Positions 8,817-18,536 of a stretch of 64,000 nt of DNA are shown piece by piece; the stretch's first letter is position 1; every line of letters begins with the position of its first letter. The DNA is from Rivularia sp. PCC 7116. Lineage in GTDB: Bacteria > Cyanobacteriota > Cyanobacteriia > Cyanobacteriales > Nostocaceae. Below the pieces are notes generated by a model. The model did no database searches and was not told the DNA's origin. It saw nothing but the letters and a program-made list of their open reading frames with translations. The stretch covers positions 4,464,001-4,528,000 of the forward strand of contig NC_019678.1 of the NCBI RefSeq assembly GCF_000316665.1, in the 5' to 3' direction. Both the position numbers and the translations under genes were made by a program.

Positions 8817-10979
8817 TTACTGTTCTATCTGTAAATCCTGTTCCTGATTTTCAAATTCGATATCAATTCCCCTAACGTCAAAGAACAATATTTCAACTCG
8901 ACGGTTGCGTGCGTAGTCAACAACATTGTTCTCTTGTGTTCTTAATTTTCTTTCACCGAAGGAACGAATTGTCATTCTTTCTGGTGCGATACCTTTTTTA
9001 ATTAAGTAATTTCTTGCATTTGTCGCTCGTCGTCTCGCCAAGTCTTGGTTATAAGCAACGCTGGCGCGGGAGTCGGTATGTCCCTGTAGTTCAATTACAA
9101 TGTTGGGATATTGTTCCATTACTTCCGCAATTTTATCTAGAACTTCTCCACTCTTCTGACTGATAAAGTCTTTATCGAGTGCAAAGTGGACGTTTCTAGG
9201 TACGCTTAAACGAATTGGTGTGGGTGGCTCTGGTATCGGTGGTTGGGGGATTGGCGGTTCGGGTATTGGTGTTGGTGCCACTGGGCGGCTTGTACAGTTG
9301 GGATTTTGGATTGGGGATTGAGGTTTTTGGAATGATTGAGAATTGTTGACGGATTTAACTATTGCATTGGCTGCTGGCTCTGAGGTTCCGTATTTACTTT
9401 GAGTTGCGATCGCGCTAATAATTTCTCCTGGTTGCAGGTTTGTGAAGGTGGCTTTGAATCTACCTTTTTCGTCTGCTTGGACTCTAGCAATTACTTCTCC
9501 TAATGCGGAATATGCCGGGTATAAATCTAATTGCTGTTTGCTGTTAGCATTGACTTTGTAAATATCAATTTCACTACCGGGTTCGGCTTTTCCATCGATG
9601 TTGACTTTACCGTCGATCGAGATAAATTCCGAACTGAGAAATTCTGGTGCGTTGATAGCTCCGTTAGCGCTATCTAAACGACGGTTGCCAGAGTTTCGGG
9701 GAGGGTTGGGGCCGTCTCCTCGTTGAAAATCCCTCACGCTGGCAGTATTTCTGTAGTTGAGGTCGATACTCAATCCTTCAATATTGGCAAAGTTGTTATC
9801 TCTGATAACGTTTCTTTTGCTATCGGGATAGGCTGTAATCGCGACTCCAGAACCTGGTTGATTGGTAATTTGGTTATTAGTTACTTCGTGATTGTTACCC
9901 ATCAAGTAAACCCCCGCACGTCGCAAGCGTCTACCATTATATTTAATGTTGTTTGACTGTATTTTTACGGAACCTTCTGGCTTAAACAAGTACACTCCAC
10001 TGCCATCGTTAGCACAAATTAAGTTGGAGGTAACTTGAGAATTATTAATCTTACCTTCGAGTCTAATCGCGTCGGGCATTCCCGCAATTCCGTTACCAAC
10101 GATAATATTTGATTGAATTTGAGTGTTTTCGGCTAATTTCCCGGTAATAATCGCGCTACCTTCATGGTTCGCAATCCGGTTACGGCTGATATTCGTACCT
10201 ATGGCGTTAAATACCGAAACCCCAAAAGCAGAAGTTTTTTCAGGAACTTGTTCTTCTGAGGTAATACCCAACCAATTGTCTTTGATAATCACATTTCGAG
10301 GAGGACTCCCCTTGTCTCCTTGTCTCCTTTTCTCCTTGTCCGTTATTAAAACAGAATTATAGGGTACAACAACAATATCCCCTGGAGGTAAGCTAGCAGT
10401 ATCCGTATGTTTAGAATTAAAACCGTATATGCTTAATCCCTCAACTGTAATATTATCCGCAGCTACAGTTAAACCGCGAAATACTTGTTCTCCGGGAGCA
10501 GAAGTTATTTCCACCACCGGAATAGGAATCTCAATTTCCGCTGTTGCTGATTTACTAGCGTCGTAACCTGGTTGAGAGGTTCCGTCAACTATTGTTCCTG
10601 GGTTTGTTAAAGGTGGAAGAACGCTTTCAAGAGTAATTTTGGTTTGTCCAGGAGGAAGATTGAATTTAATTTCAGCTTGATTACTCCCGGATGAAACTAA
10701 AGATTGTTCGGTAGAGCTAAGTCTCTCTAGAGATAGACTACCGTTAACAATTGCAATTGCTTCCCTTAAAGTTAGATTATTATCAGCCTCAACTTCTCCA
10801 TCTTGGTTGCTGTTAACCGTGACACTCAAGCTTATAGCTGTATTAGATTGAGCAACAGCAATATTTGGAGTAGTCAGTAATAAAACAGGTAAGCTGGCAA
10901 GTAAGCGCTTGATATTAACCGGAAATTTACTAGACTGCTTGAATTGGTAAAAGGGATTTTTGCTAATTTTCTTATACAT
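8817..10979 (-). CDS. Beta-helix protein with C-terminal OmpA peptidoglycan-binding domain
   Basis: 720 aa. Signal peptide (LLASLPVLLLTTPNIAVAQ), then a CSLREA-like segment (NNLTLREAIAIVNG), a right-handed parallel beta-helix of ~300 residues with repeated NxI/SxNxI turns (IQSNIIVGNGI, ITNQPGSGVAI), a short beta-sandwich-like section (~450-560), a Pro-rich linker (PIPEPPIPQPP) and an OmpA C-terminal domain (~610-705; LQGHTDSRASVAYN, RRATNARNYL, RNRRVEILF). OmpA domains bind peptidoglycan non-covalently, so this protein probably anchors the surface assembly to the wall. It starts 112 bp after the 1665-aa barrel gene in the same direction and is likely in one transcription unit with it. Confidence 0.92.
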   Translation of the reverse strand: MYKKISKNPFYQFKQSSKFPVNIKRLLASLPVLLLTTPNIAVAQSNTAISLSVTVNSNQDGEVEADNNLTLREAIAIVNGSLSLERLSSTEQSLVSSGSNQAEIKFNLPPGQTKITLESVLPPLTNPGTIVDGTSQPGYDASKSATAEIEIPIPVVEITSAPGEQVFRGLTVAADNITVEGLSIYGFNSKHTDTASLPPGDIVVVPYNSVLITDKEKRRQGDKGSPPRNVIIKDNWLGITSEEQVPEKTSAFGVSVFNAIGTNISRNRIANHEGSAIITGKLAENTQIQSNIIVGNGIAGMPDAIRLEGKINNSQVTSNLICANDGSGVYLFKPEGSVKIQSNNIKYNGRRLRRAGVYLMGNNHEVTNNQITNQPGSGVAITAYPDSKRNVIRDNNFANIEGLSIDLNYRNTASVRDFQRGDGPNPPRNSGNRRLDSANGAINAPEFLSSEFISIDGKVNIDGKAEPGSEIDIYKVNANSKQQLDLYPAYSALGEVIARVQADEKGRFKATFTNLQPGEIISAIATQSKYGTSEPAANAIVKSVNNSQSFQKPQSPIQNPNCTSRPVAPTPIPEPPIPQPPIPEPPTPIRLSVPRNVHFALDKDFISQKSGEVLDKIAEVMEQYPNIVIELQGHTDSRASVAYNQDLARRRATNARNYLIKKGIAPERMTIRSFGERKLRTQENNVVDYARNRRVEILFFDVRGIDIEFENQEQDLQIEQ

Positions 10980-11091
10980 TTGAATAGCCGTTTATTTACT
11001 GATGACAGTACAGTGATAAGCCTTTTCCCAGGGGAAATACGGGGAAAAGATTCTGTAAAGGAAATGTATATTTCGCTTCATATATCTTTCT

Positions 11092-14000
11092 TCATCTTCC
11101 TTGTCCTGTCATCAGTCTTTGCAACAGCGAATTTTTGATTTCTTGAGAATTATTTCCGGTTTTGACTTTTTCGACTAAGTTTTCTACAGGATTATTTTTA
11201 GCACTGGAGAGAGAATTTTTCATCACCTGTTCCCCGTTCCCCGTTCCCTTCTTAATTCTATTCAACAAGTTTTGTCGAGCTTCTATTTTTTTTCGGGGTA
11301 CTCTCTTCTGCAAACCGAAACCGCTAAACAGCTGATTCAGCTTCATTGTCACACCCAGATATGGTCCGCTAGCGGAACGACTACCGTCAAAATCGCGGTC
11401 GTCTATTTCCCCAAAAGCATAACCCCCAGCTATTCTTAAGTTTGGTGTGAGATAATAGCCAGCTTCCACAACAAAACCTGTTTCGGTATAGTCGGATTGA
11501 GTAATTACTCTTGCTTCTCCAACTAAATCCCAACTGTAACCCAAACGGTAAGTAGCGCGTAACTGTCCCAGATTTATGGTACTGCTAGATGAAAAATCGT
11601 TAGCTAAATAAGTAGTACTGTTGCGTAAAGCATATTTACCATAGAATTCCCATTGCCAATTTGGAGCGTAAATAGTTTCTATGGCAAAAGTATGGTCTTC
11701 TGCACCAGTACCGGTTCCAAATAAGATGGTATCGGGAATTGTTGAAGGATTCTTACGATATTCGTAACGCATTAAAGCGTTGAATTTATCGTTTTTAGGA
11801 TTGCGGTATGCTAAACCCACTCTTAAATTAGCGGTATCTCCAAGTGCAGCCAAACTTTGATTGCTCGAACCACTTTGTTGATAGCGTGCTAATGCAGTAA
11901 GAGATGATGAAATCTTACCAGTAGCACCTGCGGAAATTACTGTGTTATTACCGCTAGTTGAATTTCTCCGCTCAAATAAAGCGCTAGCCTTAAAGTTGGG
12001 ATTGTCAGTATATTCTAGACCAATGCTGTAGCTATCTCCAGAATTGAAACCTAGAGCAGCAGCGCTTTGACCTACAGCAAAGGGTTGTCTAAATTGTTGC
12101 CCGGTGGCATTATTACCAAAAAAGTCACCAAAAACGCGCTCGTAAGCTAGATTTAAACGCAATCCAGGAGCAATGGTTAAACCTTGCTTTAAGCCTAAAG
12201 CACCTTGAGTAGTAGGTCCGTTACTTCCACCCAATACAGAGAAGCGTCCGGTAACTGTGGTATCGGTACCAAACTTATGTTCTCCGTTGACATTCAAACT
12301 GGTAATAGAATTACCGTCAAATTGTCCTTGAGTGAAAAACTGTTGCGTTAGCGAAAGGTTAATACCCTTGATAGCTTCCCAGTTAATCCCAAAGACAGTT
12401 CTATCTGGATAAACTGCGTCTGTATTGTCGGATAATGTAGTTTCGTTTTGGGCTACAAAGGAAAGTTTTTTGGCAATAGGAACATTAAGACGAGAACGTA
12501 ATTGACTCGAATCTGTATTGAAAGTTTCGGGTGATATTCTATCTTCTCGTTGTCGATTAATCCAATCTACAGACAAATTCGCTTTACCAATCTTTTGTAC
12601 TACACCAGCAGAAATTGTGGTCAAGGAATTATCAACTGGATTTCCTGGAGTTGCGGTTAAACGTGGTGAAAACAACTCTTCAAAGGTGTCTAACGGTTGA
12701 GGAGCTACACCAAAATTGTCTTCATGGTCGTATTGGAAGCGTAAATTAGTTGTTTTAGTAACTCTTCCGTTAGCTTGAATACCGTAACGAGTTTGTCCGG
12801 GGACAAAACTAATAGTAGCGTTATTGGCAAATCCAGTATCAGCGAAACGGTAATAAGCACGAGTTCGTAAACCTTTGATAAGTTCAGCTTCAGCTTCCGC
12901 TCTCACAGCATCACCTTCCACCATTCCCATCTCGCTAGAATCGTTGCGAGAACGAGCGTATTCTGCGACAAATCTACCTAGCTTACCAAAAGAAATTTGA
13001 GCATCCGCACCATACAACTCAAAATCACGCGCTCCTTGGTTTTCCTGAAGATAAGTTGCTGCTAACCAACTATCTTTATTTTCACCGCGAGATAGATTAT
13101 ATTGCAAACGTCCTGCATAAATATCGGTATCGTCTCCTGCTTCTTCCCCTTCATACTGATAGGTGACAACAATACGTCTTACCAAGACATCACCAAATTC
13201 ATTCACATCAGTACGTAAAACGGGTTCCCGGAAGAAAACTGTTCCTCTATCGTAATCAATTTCGTAATCCGCACCTCTGTTCAAGCGTTCCCGTTGTAAT
13301 ACAGTACCGGGACGATTGAGTTCTTCTAATTCAATGAAAACAACTTCACTACCAGGTACGGTTAATCTCCGGGAGAGGAAATAAAGACCGCTAGTTCCAT
13401 CGGGAGCTATAGTATCTCGTTGAAAACCTTCTACATTATTTCCGTAGAAAGCCGTAGCTTGCAATTTACCTATGTTGTAATTCGCTTTAAAACCATGTAG
13501 CTGACGAGTTACAGAAGTAAACTGTTGTGAAGAGCGAGAGAATTCTTCAGTATTATAATCACCCCACATCGCATAATCTGGATTAGCACCAGGAACGCGA
13601 GAAGAGCGTTCAAATCTTAAATATACGCTGTCAGTAGACGGAGTAGTTTGATTTACTGTAGAACTATCACCGTAAACCGGATAATTATTTTCGCTAAATT
13701 GATAACTACCAAATAAACGATTATCGCAATTACAATCTTCATTCAGAGAACGACTGCTATCGTAAGCACCAGTCACCAACCATTCCCCAATAGCACCAGT
13801 TGCAAAAATAGCAGAACGGAATTTAACTTCGGTATCGTTATCTTCGTCTTCTGGAAGAAAATCTTTAAATCTACTGTAAAAATCCGTACCTCTAGCACCC
13901 AAGCGGAAATCGATAACACCACTCATCAAGCTTGGACGTAAAGCAGTTTGGAATTGTAATTGAGTATAGGCTTCTAATTTACCAGCTTTCGCCTTAATTC

Positions 14001-16089
14001 GTACAGTCTTAGCTTCCAAATCGGATTTTAGAGTTACCGTAAATTGTCCGTCTTTAGCTTGTACCTGAAATCCTGTTTGTCCGGGTTTGTAATCTGGCTC
14101 GAGGAATTTTCCTGCCGTAGATGCTAAAGTAACCACAGCATCACGCTTAGAAATATTACCGTTTTCGTCAATTAACGTACCTTTGAGGGTCGCAGTAGAT
14201 TTTCCATCCGCAGGAATACGAGATTCTACGGTATCGATTTTCATCTCCTGCGCTCCACCCCTCACCATTATTGTGACGGTAACGGGGGGTTCCTTTGAAC
14301 CAAGAACCTGAGCAGAAATAACGTTTTCCCCATTTTGTAGAGAAACACCATACCATGTCTGCGTAACCATATCGGTTTCGGAGTCAGTTTCGGTTCGTCC
14401 AATTAAGGAACGGTCGGATAATTCACCGTTAACCCGCAATTCTACCTCATTACCCACGGGGAATTGTACGATAATTGGAGTAGCAGCTACATCTACAACA
14501 GCTTGAGGAGTCGGTGAGAGGATGACTACTGTTGAAGAATTGTTCGTATTCTTGGGAAATTGGGAGATATATTGAGTGGAATTTGGTGTTAAGTTAGCGT
14601 TTAAATTATCGGGATTAGGTAAAGCAAAAGGAGATTTTGAATAAGCAGCTAAAAAGCTATTACTATTTAATCCTTGACTGCGATTATTCCCAGAATTAAA
14701 TGAGCTATACCCCGTAGCTAATCTCATCTCAGATGAATTTTGCTCGGAATTGTCTGTCAAATATGAAGGTCGAACTGCAACAAATGATGTAAATTTATAG
14801 CTTGTATCGTTGGGGTTTTCAGTGTTCCAATTCTTAGCAATTAAAGTTGGTGTAATTTCAGCTTGACGATTATTAGCAAGTGATTCAAATACATTAATTG
14901 CTAGTAGTTGAGAACCAAACTGAGAAACTATTTGCGTTACATCGTCTCTTGTTGCTGATGTATTCTGAGTTTGGAATTGTTGTAGTTTCTGCTGGTTTAG
15001 GAAAGGTTCTAAAGCAAGGAAATAATCACCATTAGAACTAATCGGAAATTCCTGTGGTTTTTGCTCGTTAATAAATGGCTCTAAAGCAAGAAGATAATTA
15101 CCATTAGAACTAATCGGAAATTTCTGTGGTTTCTGCTCGTTAAGAAAAGGTTCTAAAGCAAAAAGATAATTACCATTAGAACTAATCGGAAATTCCTGTG
15201 GTTTCTGCTCGTTAATAAAAGGTTCTAAAGCAAGAAGATAATTACCATTAGAACTAATCGGAAATTCCTGCGGTTTTTGCTCGTTAATAAAAGGTTCTAA
15301 AGCGATTAAATATTTCTTATTTGAATTATTTGAACTATTTAAACCTGTTTCTTGTAAGGAATTATCTAATTGCTTATTTATTTCTATTGGCAATATATTA
15401 TTTTGTATAGATGCAGAATATACGGCATCCTCAAGCTTTAATGTCCCAGGTTGAAGATTAGATGCAACCGCTGATAAATTTGTATTCTTATTCTCTTCTT
15501 TCGAGAGAGTAGTTTCAGATTGAGAATTTTCTAAAGCAAATAACTGTTGTTGAGAATTTGATATTTCCCTGCGCGGTGCTTTGAGCTTTTGAACTAAAGA
15601 TAATTTTTCATCATATTTTGTTGTAGACTTTAAAGCAATAAGCGTGCTTTCTGCTGTATTATTCCGTTCATCTACTAACTTCTGCAAACTAGCTGGTAGA
15701 TTGTTATTAACATTTTCAGGTGTTTTTAAAGCAGTTAATATGTATTCTGCTGCATAATTATGCTCATCTACTAATTGTTGTAAACTTGCAGGCAAATTTG
15801 TATTGGAATCTTCAGCTTTACTTAAAGCTATTATGTTAGGTTTTTTGGTTTTGTTTTTGGTTTGATTTTTATTCTTGCTATTTATCTCCAGAGCTTCAAC
15901 AAGTTGCTTTGAACGATTATATTTTTTAGCAGCTTTACTTGCTTTATTCTGCTTGTTTTGCTCGGATTCTGATTTATAAGTAGATTCAGCACCGGCTACG
16001 AATGGGTATAGCACCACACTCGCAGCACTTGCCATTGCTCCTATTAATTTAAAATTTAAAATATTTGCATGGCTTAATTGTCGTTTCAT
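11092..16089 (-). CDS. Giant outer-membrane beta-barrel protein with Ig-like domain and tandem repeats
   Basis: 1665 aa. Signal peptide (GAMASAASVVLYPFVAGA), then ~500 low-complexity residues with a recurring ALE/ALK motif and five near-identical 24-residue repeats (~260-380). Next is an invasin-like/Ig-like region (~530-715, SRIPADGKSTATLKGTL) and a long amphipathic barrel region (~720-1600) with the conserved stretches YPVYGDSS, GDYNTEEF, LEELNRPGTVLQRERL and DYEIDYDRGTVFF. That last block is found in large outer-membrane proteins accompanying DUF11/SdrD-B domains. Its ATG lies inside the stop of the upstream gene (ATGA, 4-bp overlap), preceded by GGAGG, implying translational coupling. It is likely the export or anchoring pore of the locus; specificity is unknown. 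Confidence 0.9.
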   Translation of the reverse strand: MKRQLSHANILNFKLIGAMASAASVVLYPFVAGAESTYKSESEQNKQNKASKAAKKYNRSKQLVEALEINSKNKNQTKNKTKKPNIIALSKAEDSNTNLPASLQQLVDEHNYAAEYILTALKTPENVNNNLPASLQKLVDERNNTAESTLIALKSTTKYDEKLSLVQKLKAPRREISNSQQQLFALENSQSETTLSKEENKNTNLSAVASNLQPGTLKLEDAVYSASIQNNILPIEINKQLDNSLQETGLNSSNNSNKKYLIALEPFINEQKPQEFPISSNGNYLLALEPFINEQKPQEFPISSNGNYLFALEPFLNEQKPQKFPISSNGNYLLALEPFINEQKPQEFPISSNGDYFLALEPFLNQQKLQQFQTQNTSATRDDVTQIVSQFGSQLLAINVFESLANNRQAEITPTLIAKNWNTENPNDTSYKFTSFVAVRPSYLTDNSEQNSSEMRLATGYSSFNSGNNRSQGLNSNSFLAAYSKSPFALPNPDNLNANLTPNSTQYISQFPKNTNNSSTVVILSPTPQAVVDVAATPIIVQFPVGNEVELRVNGELSDRSLIGRTETDSETDMVTQTWYGVSLQNGENVISAQVLGSKEPPVTVTIMVRGGAQEMKIDTVESRIPADGKSTATLKGTLIDENGNISKRDAVVTLASTAGKFLEPDYKPGQTGFQVQAKDGQFTVTLKSDLEAKTVRIKAKAGKLEAYTQLQFQTALRPSLMSGVIDFRLGARGTDFYSRFKDFLPEDEDNDTEVKFRSAIFATGAIGEWLVTGAYDSSRSLNEDCNCDNRLFGSYQFSENNYPVYGDSSTVNQTTPSTDSVYLRFERSSRVPGANPDYAMWGDYNTEEFSRSSQQFTSVTRQLHGFKANYNIGKLQATAFYGNNVEGFQRDTIAPDGTSGLYFLSRRLTVPGSEVVFIELEELNRPGTVLQRERLNRGADYEIDYDRGTVFFREPVLRTDVNEFGDVLVRRIVVTYQYEGEEAGDDTDIYAGRLQYNLSRGENKDSWLAATYLQENQGARDFELYGADAQISFGKLGRFVAEYARSRNDSSEMGMVEGDAVRAEAEAELIKGLRTRAYYRFADTGFANNATISFVPGQTRYGIQANGRVTKTTNLRFQYDHEDNFGVAPQPLDTFEELFSPRLTATPGNPVDNSLTTISAGVVQKIGKANLSVDWINRQREDRISPETFNTDSSQLRSRLNVPIAKKLSFVAQNETTLSDNTDAVYPDRTVFGINWEAIKGINLSLTQQFFTQGQFDGNSITSLNVNGEHKFGTDTTVTGRFSVLGGSNGPTTQGALGLKQGLTIAPGLRLNLAYERVFGDFFGNNATGQQFRQPFAVGQSAAALGFNSGDSYSIGLEYTDNPNFKASALFERRNSTSGNNTVISAGATGKISSSLTALARYQQSGSSNQSLAALGDTANLRVGLAYRNPKNDKFNALMRYEYRKNPSTIPDTILFGTGTGAEDHTFAIETIYAPNWQWEFYGKYALRNSTTYLANDFSSSSTINLGQLRATYRLGYSWDLVGEARVITQSDYTETGFVVEAGYYLTPNLRIAGGYAFGEIDDRDFDGSRSASGPYLGVTMKLNQLFSGFGLQKRVPRKKIEARQNLLNRIKKGTGNGEQVMKNSLSSAKNNPVENLVEKVKTGNNSQEIKNSLLQRLMTGQGR
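14979..15312 (-). repeat. 72-bp coding tandem repeat (24 aa, about five copies)
   Basis: Inside the barrel gene, five near-identical in-frame 72-bp units encode xYLLALEPFINEQKPQEF followed by PISSNG; the last is partial and diverged. Near-identity at DNA level implies recent expansion. The region precedes the Ig and barrel domains and is probably a flexible periplasmic or exposed spacer. Confidence 0.85.
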
Positions 16090-17660
16090 TTCTTTGTGTC
16101 CTCCCCAAAGTTCGGAGTGACTCCGAAGTTCATTCTCACCATTCCACCAGGTTCTAAATTTACTAGTCGTGATTGGCTGTTGCGTTCTTTAAATTTGACA
16201 TTGGGAGCCAAAGTATAATCGGGTATACTCTCTAAATCCAAAACACCTGTATGTTTACCAGGTAATGCATTTTTGACCGAATATAAACCGTCTGCATCAG
16301 TAGTTATGCGGTTGCCATTTTCTAAGAAAATTACAGCATTTGGAACTCCAGGTTCGCCTGCTTGTTGTTCTCCGTCAAAGTTTTTATCTACAAACACGCG
16401 ACCGATGATAGTACCGCAATCAGAAGTAATACCAGGTCTAATTTCTAATCTGTGAGTTGCAGGTCCATCTTTAACCGCAAAGTTATTATCAACTCTTTCC
16501 GCATTCACAGTCGCAGTGTTACGACCGGAACCTCTTACCGCATCAGGAGTTAAGGTTGCAGCATAAGCAATATTGAGAACCCCACCCACCGGGATAGTTG
16601 TATCAGTTCGGAAAGTAACAGTAGAACCATTCGTTTCAGTAGTTAGCGCAACTTCTTCATCCCCAATTTGACCGCGAACTGATTCCGGTATAAATTTAAA
16701 TCCGAGAGGGAATTGGTCGGTAACGACTATATCATTTAAACCAACATCACCCGTATTTCTTAACGACAGACGATAAACCGTAGTATCACCAGGTTCGGCA
16801 GTTGCTCTATCCCCAGTTTTAGTGATACGAATTTGGTCGGGAGAGCATAAATCTAAATTAAATTGTAGTGCTAAAGCTAAACCAATTCTTTCTGCATCAT
16901 CAATAACTACAGCTTGTTGGGAAATCTGAGTATCAGAGATTTGCACCGAATTTTCACCCGTAGCAGTGATTGGCTGACCATCTAAAGCAGTAGCAATATA
17001 GGTAAGGATATCCCCATCCAAGCTTTGAATTTCTAATCGGATTCGTCGCTCGGTGAAAGCAGAATTCTCAGGAGGATTAATAACTAAAATATAAGCACGA
17101 CCTACATCAGTTTGATTCTTGCTTTGGTCGAATAAGAAATTGTAAACTCCTCGTTTAGTTTCACCATTAGCAGTGGTCACAGGTTCATTGGTAACAGCAT
17201 AATTATTAGCATTAGTTATATTTGGTTGTATACCTTGAGGAGTAGTAGTATTGGGGTCATCATCAGTCGGGGTTAGGTCAACCACCGTTCCCGGTTCCGT
17301 TCCTGTTGGGTCGTTGGGGTCGGGGTTAAATAAAGTAACGGTAAAACCCGTGTAATCTTCTAATTCTTCTCCATTACAACCTAGAATTTGTCCGAAGGGG
17401 TCAATTAAGTCCGAAAGTGCTTGAGATGATTGAGGAACCGGAGTAATTTTTACTTGATTGGTAACTCCCCCTCTAAAAGTTTGATTATTTTTTTTATTGT
17501 TGTAATTAAATGTAGCTTGGTTGCTAATTGTTGGACGGGTAACCTCTTGAGCAAAGGTAGATATAGAGCTTTGAATAATACTTCCCGCTAAAACAGTAGC
17601 CGCTATCCGTTTAAACCAGCTACTACCATAAATTTGGTATCGCTTATTTTTGCGGCGCAC
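16086..17660 (-). CDS. DUF11 + SdrD-B exported protein coupled to the barrel gene
   Basis: 524 aa starting at GTG 17660, supported by AGGAGAAA six bases upstream. Signal peptide (AATVLAGSIIQSSISTFAQ), an N-terminal beta domain (ATFNYNN), a DUF11 domain (~275-400; ITKTGDRATAEPGDTTVYR, VVTDQFPLGFKF) and an SdrD B-like domain (~410-510; GRVFVDKNFDGEQQAGEPG, PGKHTGVLDL, PGGMVRMNFGV). In many bacteria this DUF11-SdrD-B module is fused directly ahead of the outer-membrane barrel; here it is a separate gene ending in a 4-bp overlap with the barrel gene, suggesting equimolar synthesis and a physical partnership. Confidence 0.9.
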   Translation of the reverse strand: MRRKNKRYQIYGSSWFKRIAATVLAGSIIQSSISTFAQEVTRPTISNQATFNYNNKKNNQTFRGGVTNQVKITPVPQSSQALSDLIDPFGQILGCNGEELEDYTGFTVTLFNPDPNDPTGTEPGTVVDLTPTDDDPNTTTPQGIQPNITNANNYAVTNEPVTTANGETKRGVYNFLFDQSKNQTDVGRAYILVINPPENSAFTERRIRLEIQSLDGDILTYIATALDGQPITATGENSVQISDTQISQQAVVIDDAERIGLALALQFNLDLCSPDQIRITKTGDRATAEPGDTTVYRLSLRNTGDVGLNDIVVTDQFPLGFKFIPESVRGQIGDEEVALTTETNGSTVTFRTDTTIPVGGVLNIAYAATLTPDAVRGSGRNTATVNAERVDNNFAVKDGPATHRLEIRPGITSDCGTIIGRVFVDKNFDGEQQAGEPGVPNAVIFLENGNRITTDADGLYSVKNALPGKHTGVLDLESIPDYTLAPNVKFKERNSQSRLVNLEPGGMVRMNFGVTPNFGEDTKK

Positions 17661-17740
17661 AAATTTCTCCTAATATAAATATTTAGATATTTTGAGTTTT
17701 TTATCTCTCAATCGTCATCGTCAAATTCTTAATAAAGAAA

Positions 17741-17776
17741 CGTAGCAATCCTATGATTTATTAATGCATTGCTACG
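17741..17776. repeat. Interrupted ACGTAGCAAT palindrome
   Basis: ACGTAGCAAT and ATTGCTACGT arms separated by about 16 bases, between the 189-aa and 524-aa surface genes. Same family as 8545-8565 and 8781-8803; possible intercistronic hairpin. Confidence 0.55.
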
Positions 17777-17804
17777 TCTCTACAATCTAAAATCCTAAAT
17801 TGTT

Positions 17805-18374
17805 TTATCGTACTCTTACCTGATATGTGCCGTTCACACTACCTTTTCCAGGGAGAGATTTACCAAAATTCCAACGCACATGGGTATAAGCAGTGTCGGG
17901 AGCGGGTCGAGTTTCTACCGTACCGTCAGCTAATTTAACTTCAATGGTGGGATTTTTGACATAGGTTTTACCACCGTTAATGCTGTAGGTAATTTGTGCC
18001 CCATCTTTTTCATTGACGGTTGCAGAATTAAGTACATAAGCCATTCCTCTTGGAATTGGTTGATTAATGGTGAGATTATTCACGGCTTTTTCACCATTAT
18101 TTGCACCAGATACGGAATAGCGGAGTACTTCTCCTTGCCCGACTTGAGCACCATTTGATAGCTCCTGCCAAGTTACTTTTCTATTACCTTGTGCATCTTT
18201 GGTAATAATTTTCTTCTCAGCTTTCAAACGCAACTGTACTTGTCCTTTCTTGGCATTTTGAGCAACAGCAGCCCCACCTTGAAATATGTTTGCAACTACA
18301 GGAATTTGACTGGTGAAGGTCATACCTGCAATTAATGCAACTGCGCTTAAACTTGCAATAGAAAAACGTTTCAT
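17805..18374 (-). CDS. Small single-domain DUF11-like secreted protein
   Basis: 189 aa. Signal peptide (ASLSAVALIAGMTFTSQIPVVA), followed by one DUF11-like beta domain (LRLKAEKKIITKD, GEVLRYSVSGANNGEKAVN, INQPIPRGMAYVLNSATV) ending in TYQVRVR. GAGGT sits upstream of the ATG. A short, single-domain, abundant-looking subunit beside a barrel pore and larger DUF11 proteins could be a polymerising surface subunit, but that is inference. It lies 144 bp before the 524-aa gene and 162 bp after the 881-aa gene, all on the minus strand. Confidence 0.88.
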   Translation of the reverse strand: MKRFSIASLSAVALIAGMTFTSQIPVVANIFQGGAAVAQNAKKGQVQLRLKAEKKIITKDAQGNRKVTWQELSNGAQVGQGEVLRYSVSGANNGEKAVNNLTINQPIPRGMAYVLNSATVNEKDGAQITYSINGGKTYVKNPTIEVKLADGTVETRPAPDTAYTHVRWNFGKSLPGKGSVNGTYQVRVR

Positions 18375-18429
18375 ATCAATTACCTCAAAAAGTATTGCTG
18401 AAAGTTACTGTTGAGAATTTAATTTTGAT

Positions 18430-18458
18430 AAACCCGGCTGTTTCAAGAAACCGGGTTT
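18430..18458 (-). terminator. Hairpin after the 881-aa surface gene
   Basis: AAACCCGG (18430-18437) pairs with CCGGGTTT (18451-18458), with inner TTTC/GAAA pairing. It lies 80 bp past the stop of the 881-aa gene. No strong T-run follows on the minus strand, so it may be an attenuating intercistronic hairpin or an interspersed repeat rather than a full terminator. Confidence 0.5.
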
Positions 18459-18536
18459 TAAACTCGTTCGGTTTCCCGTAAGTTGAAGTAAAGACGCTGC
18501 ATGATTCACGTCTTTATGGATAAGTTTATCTACTAA

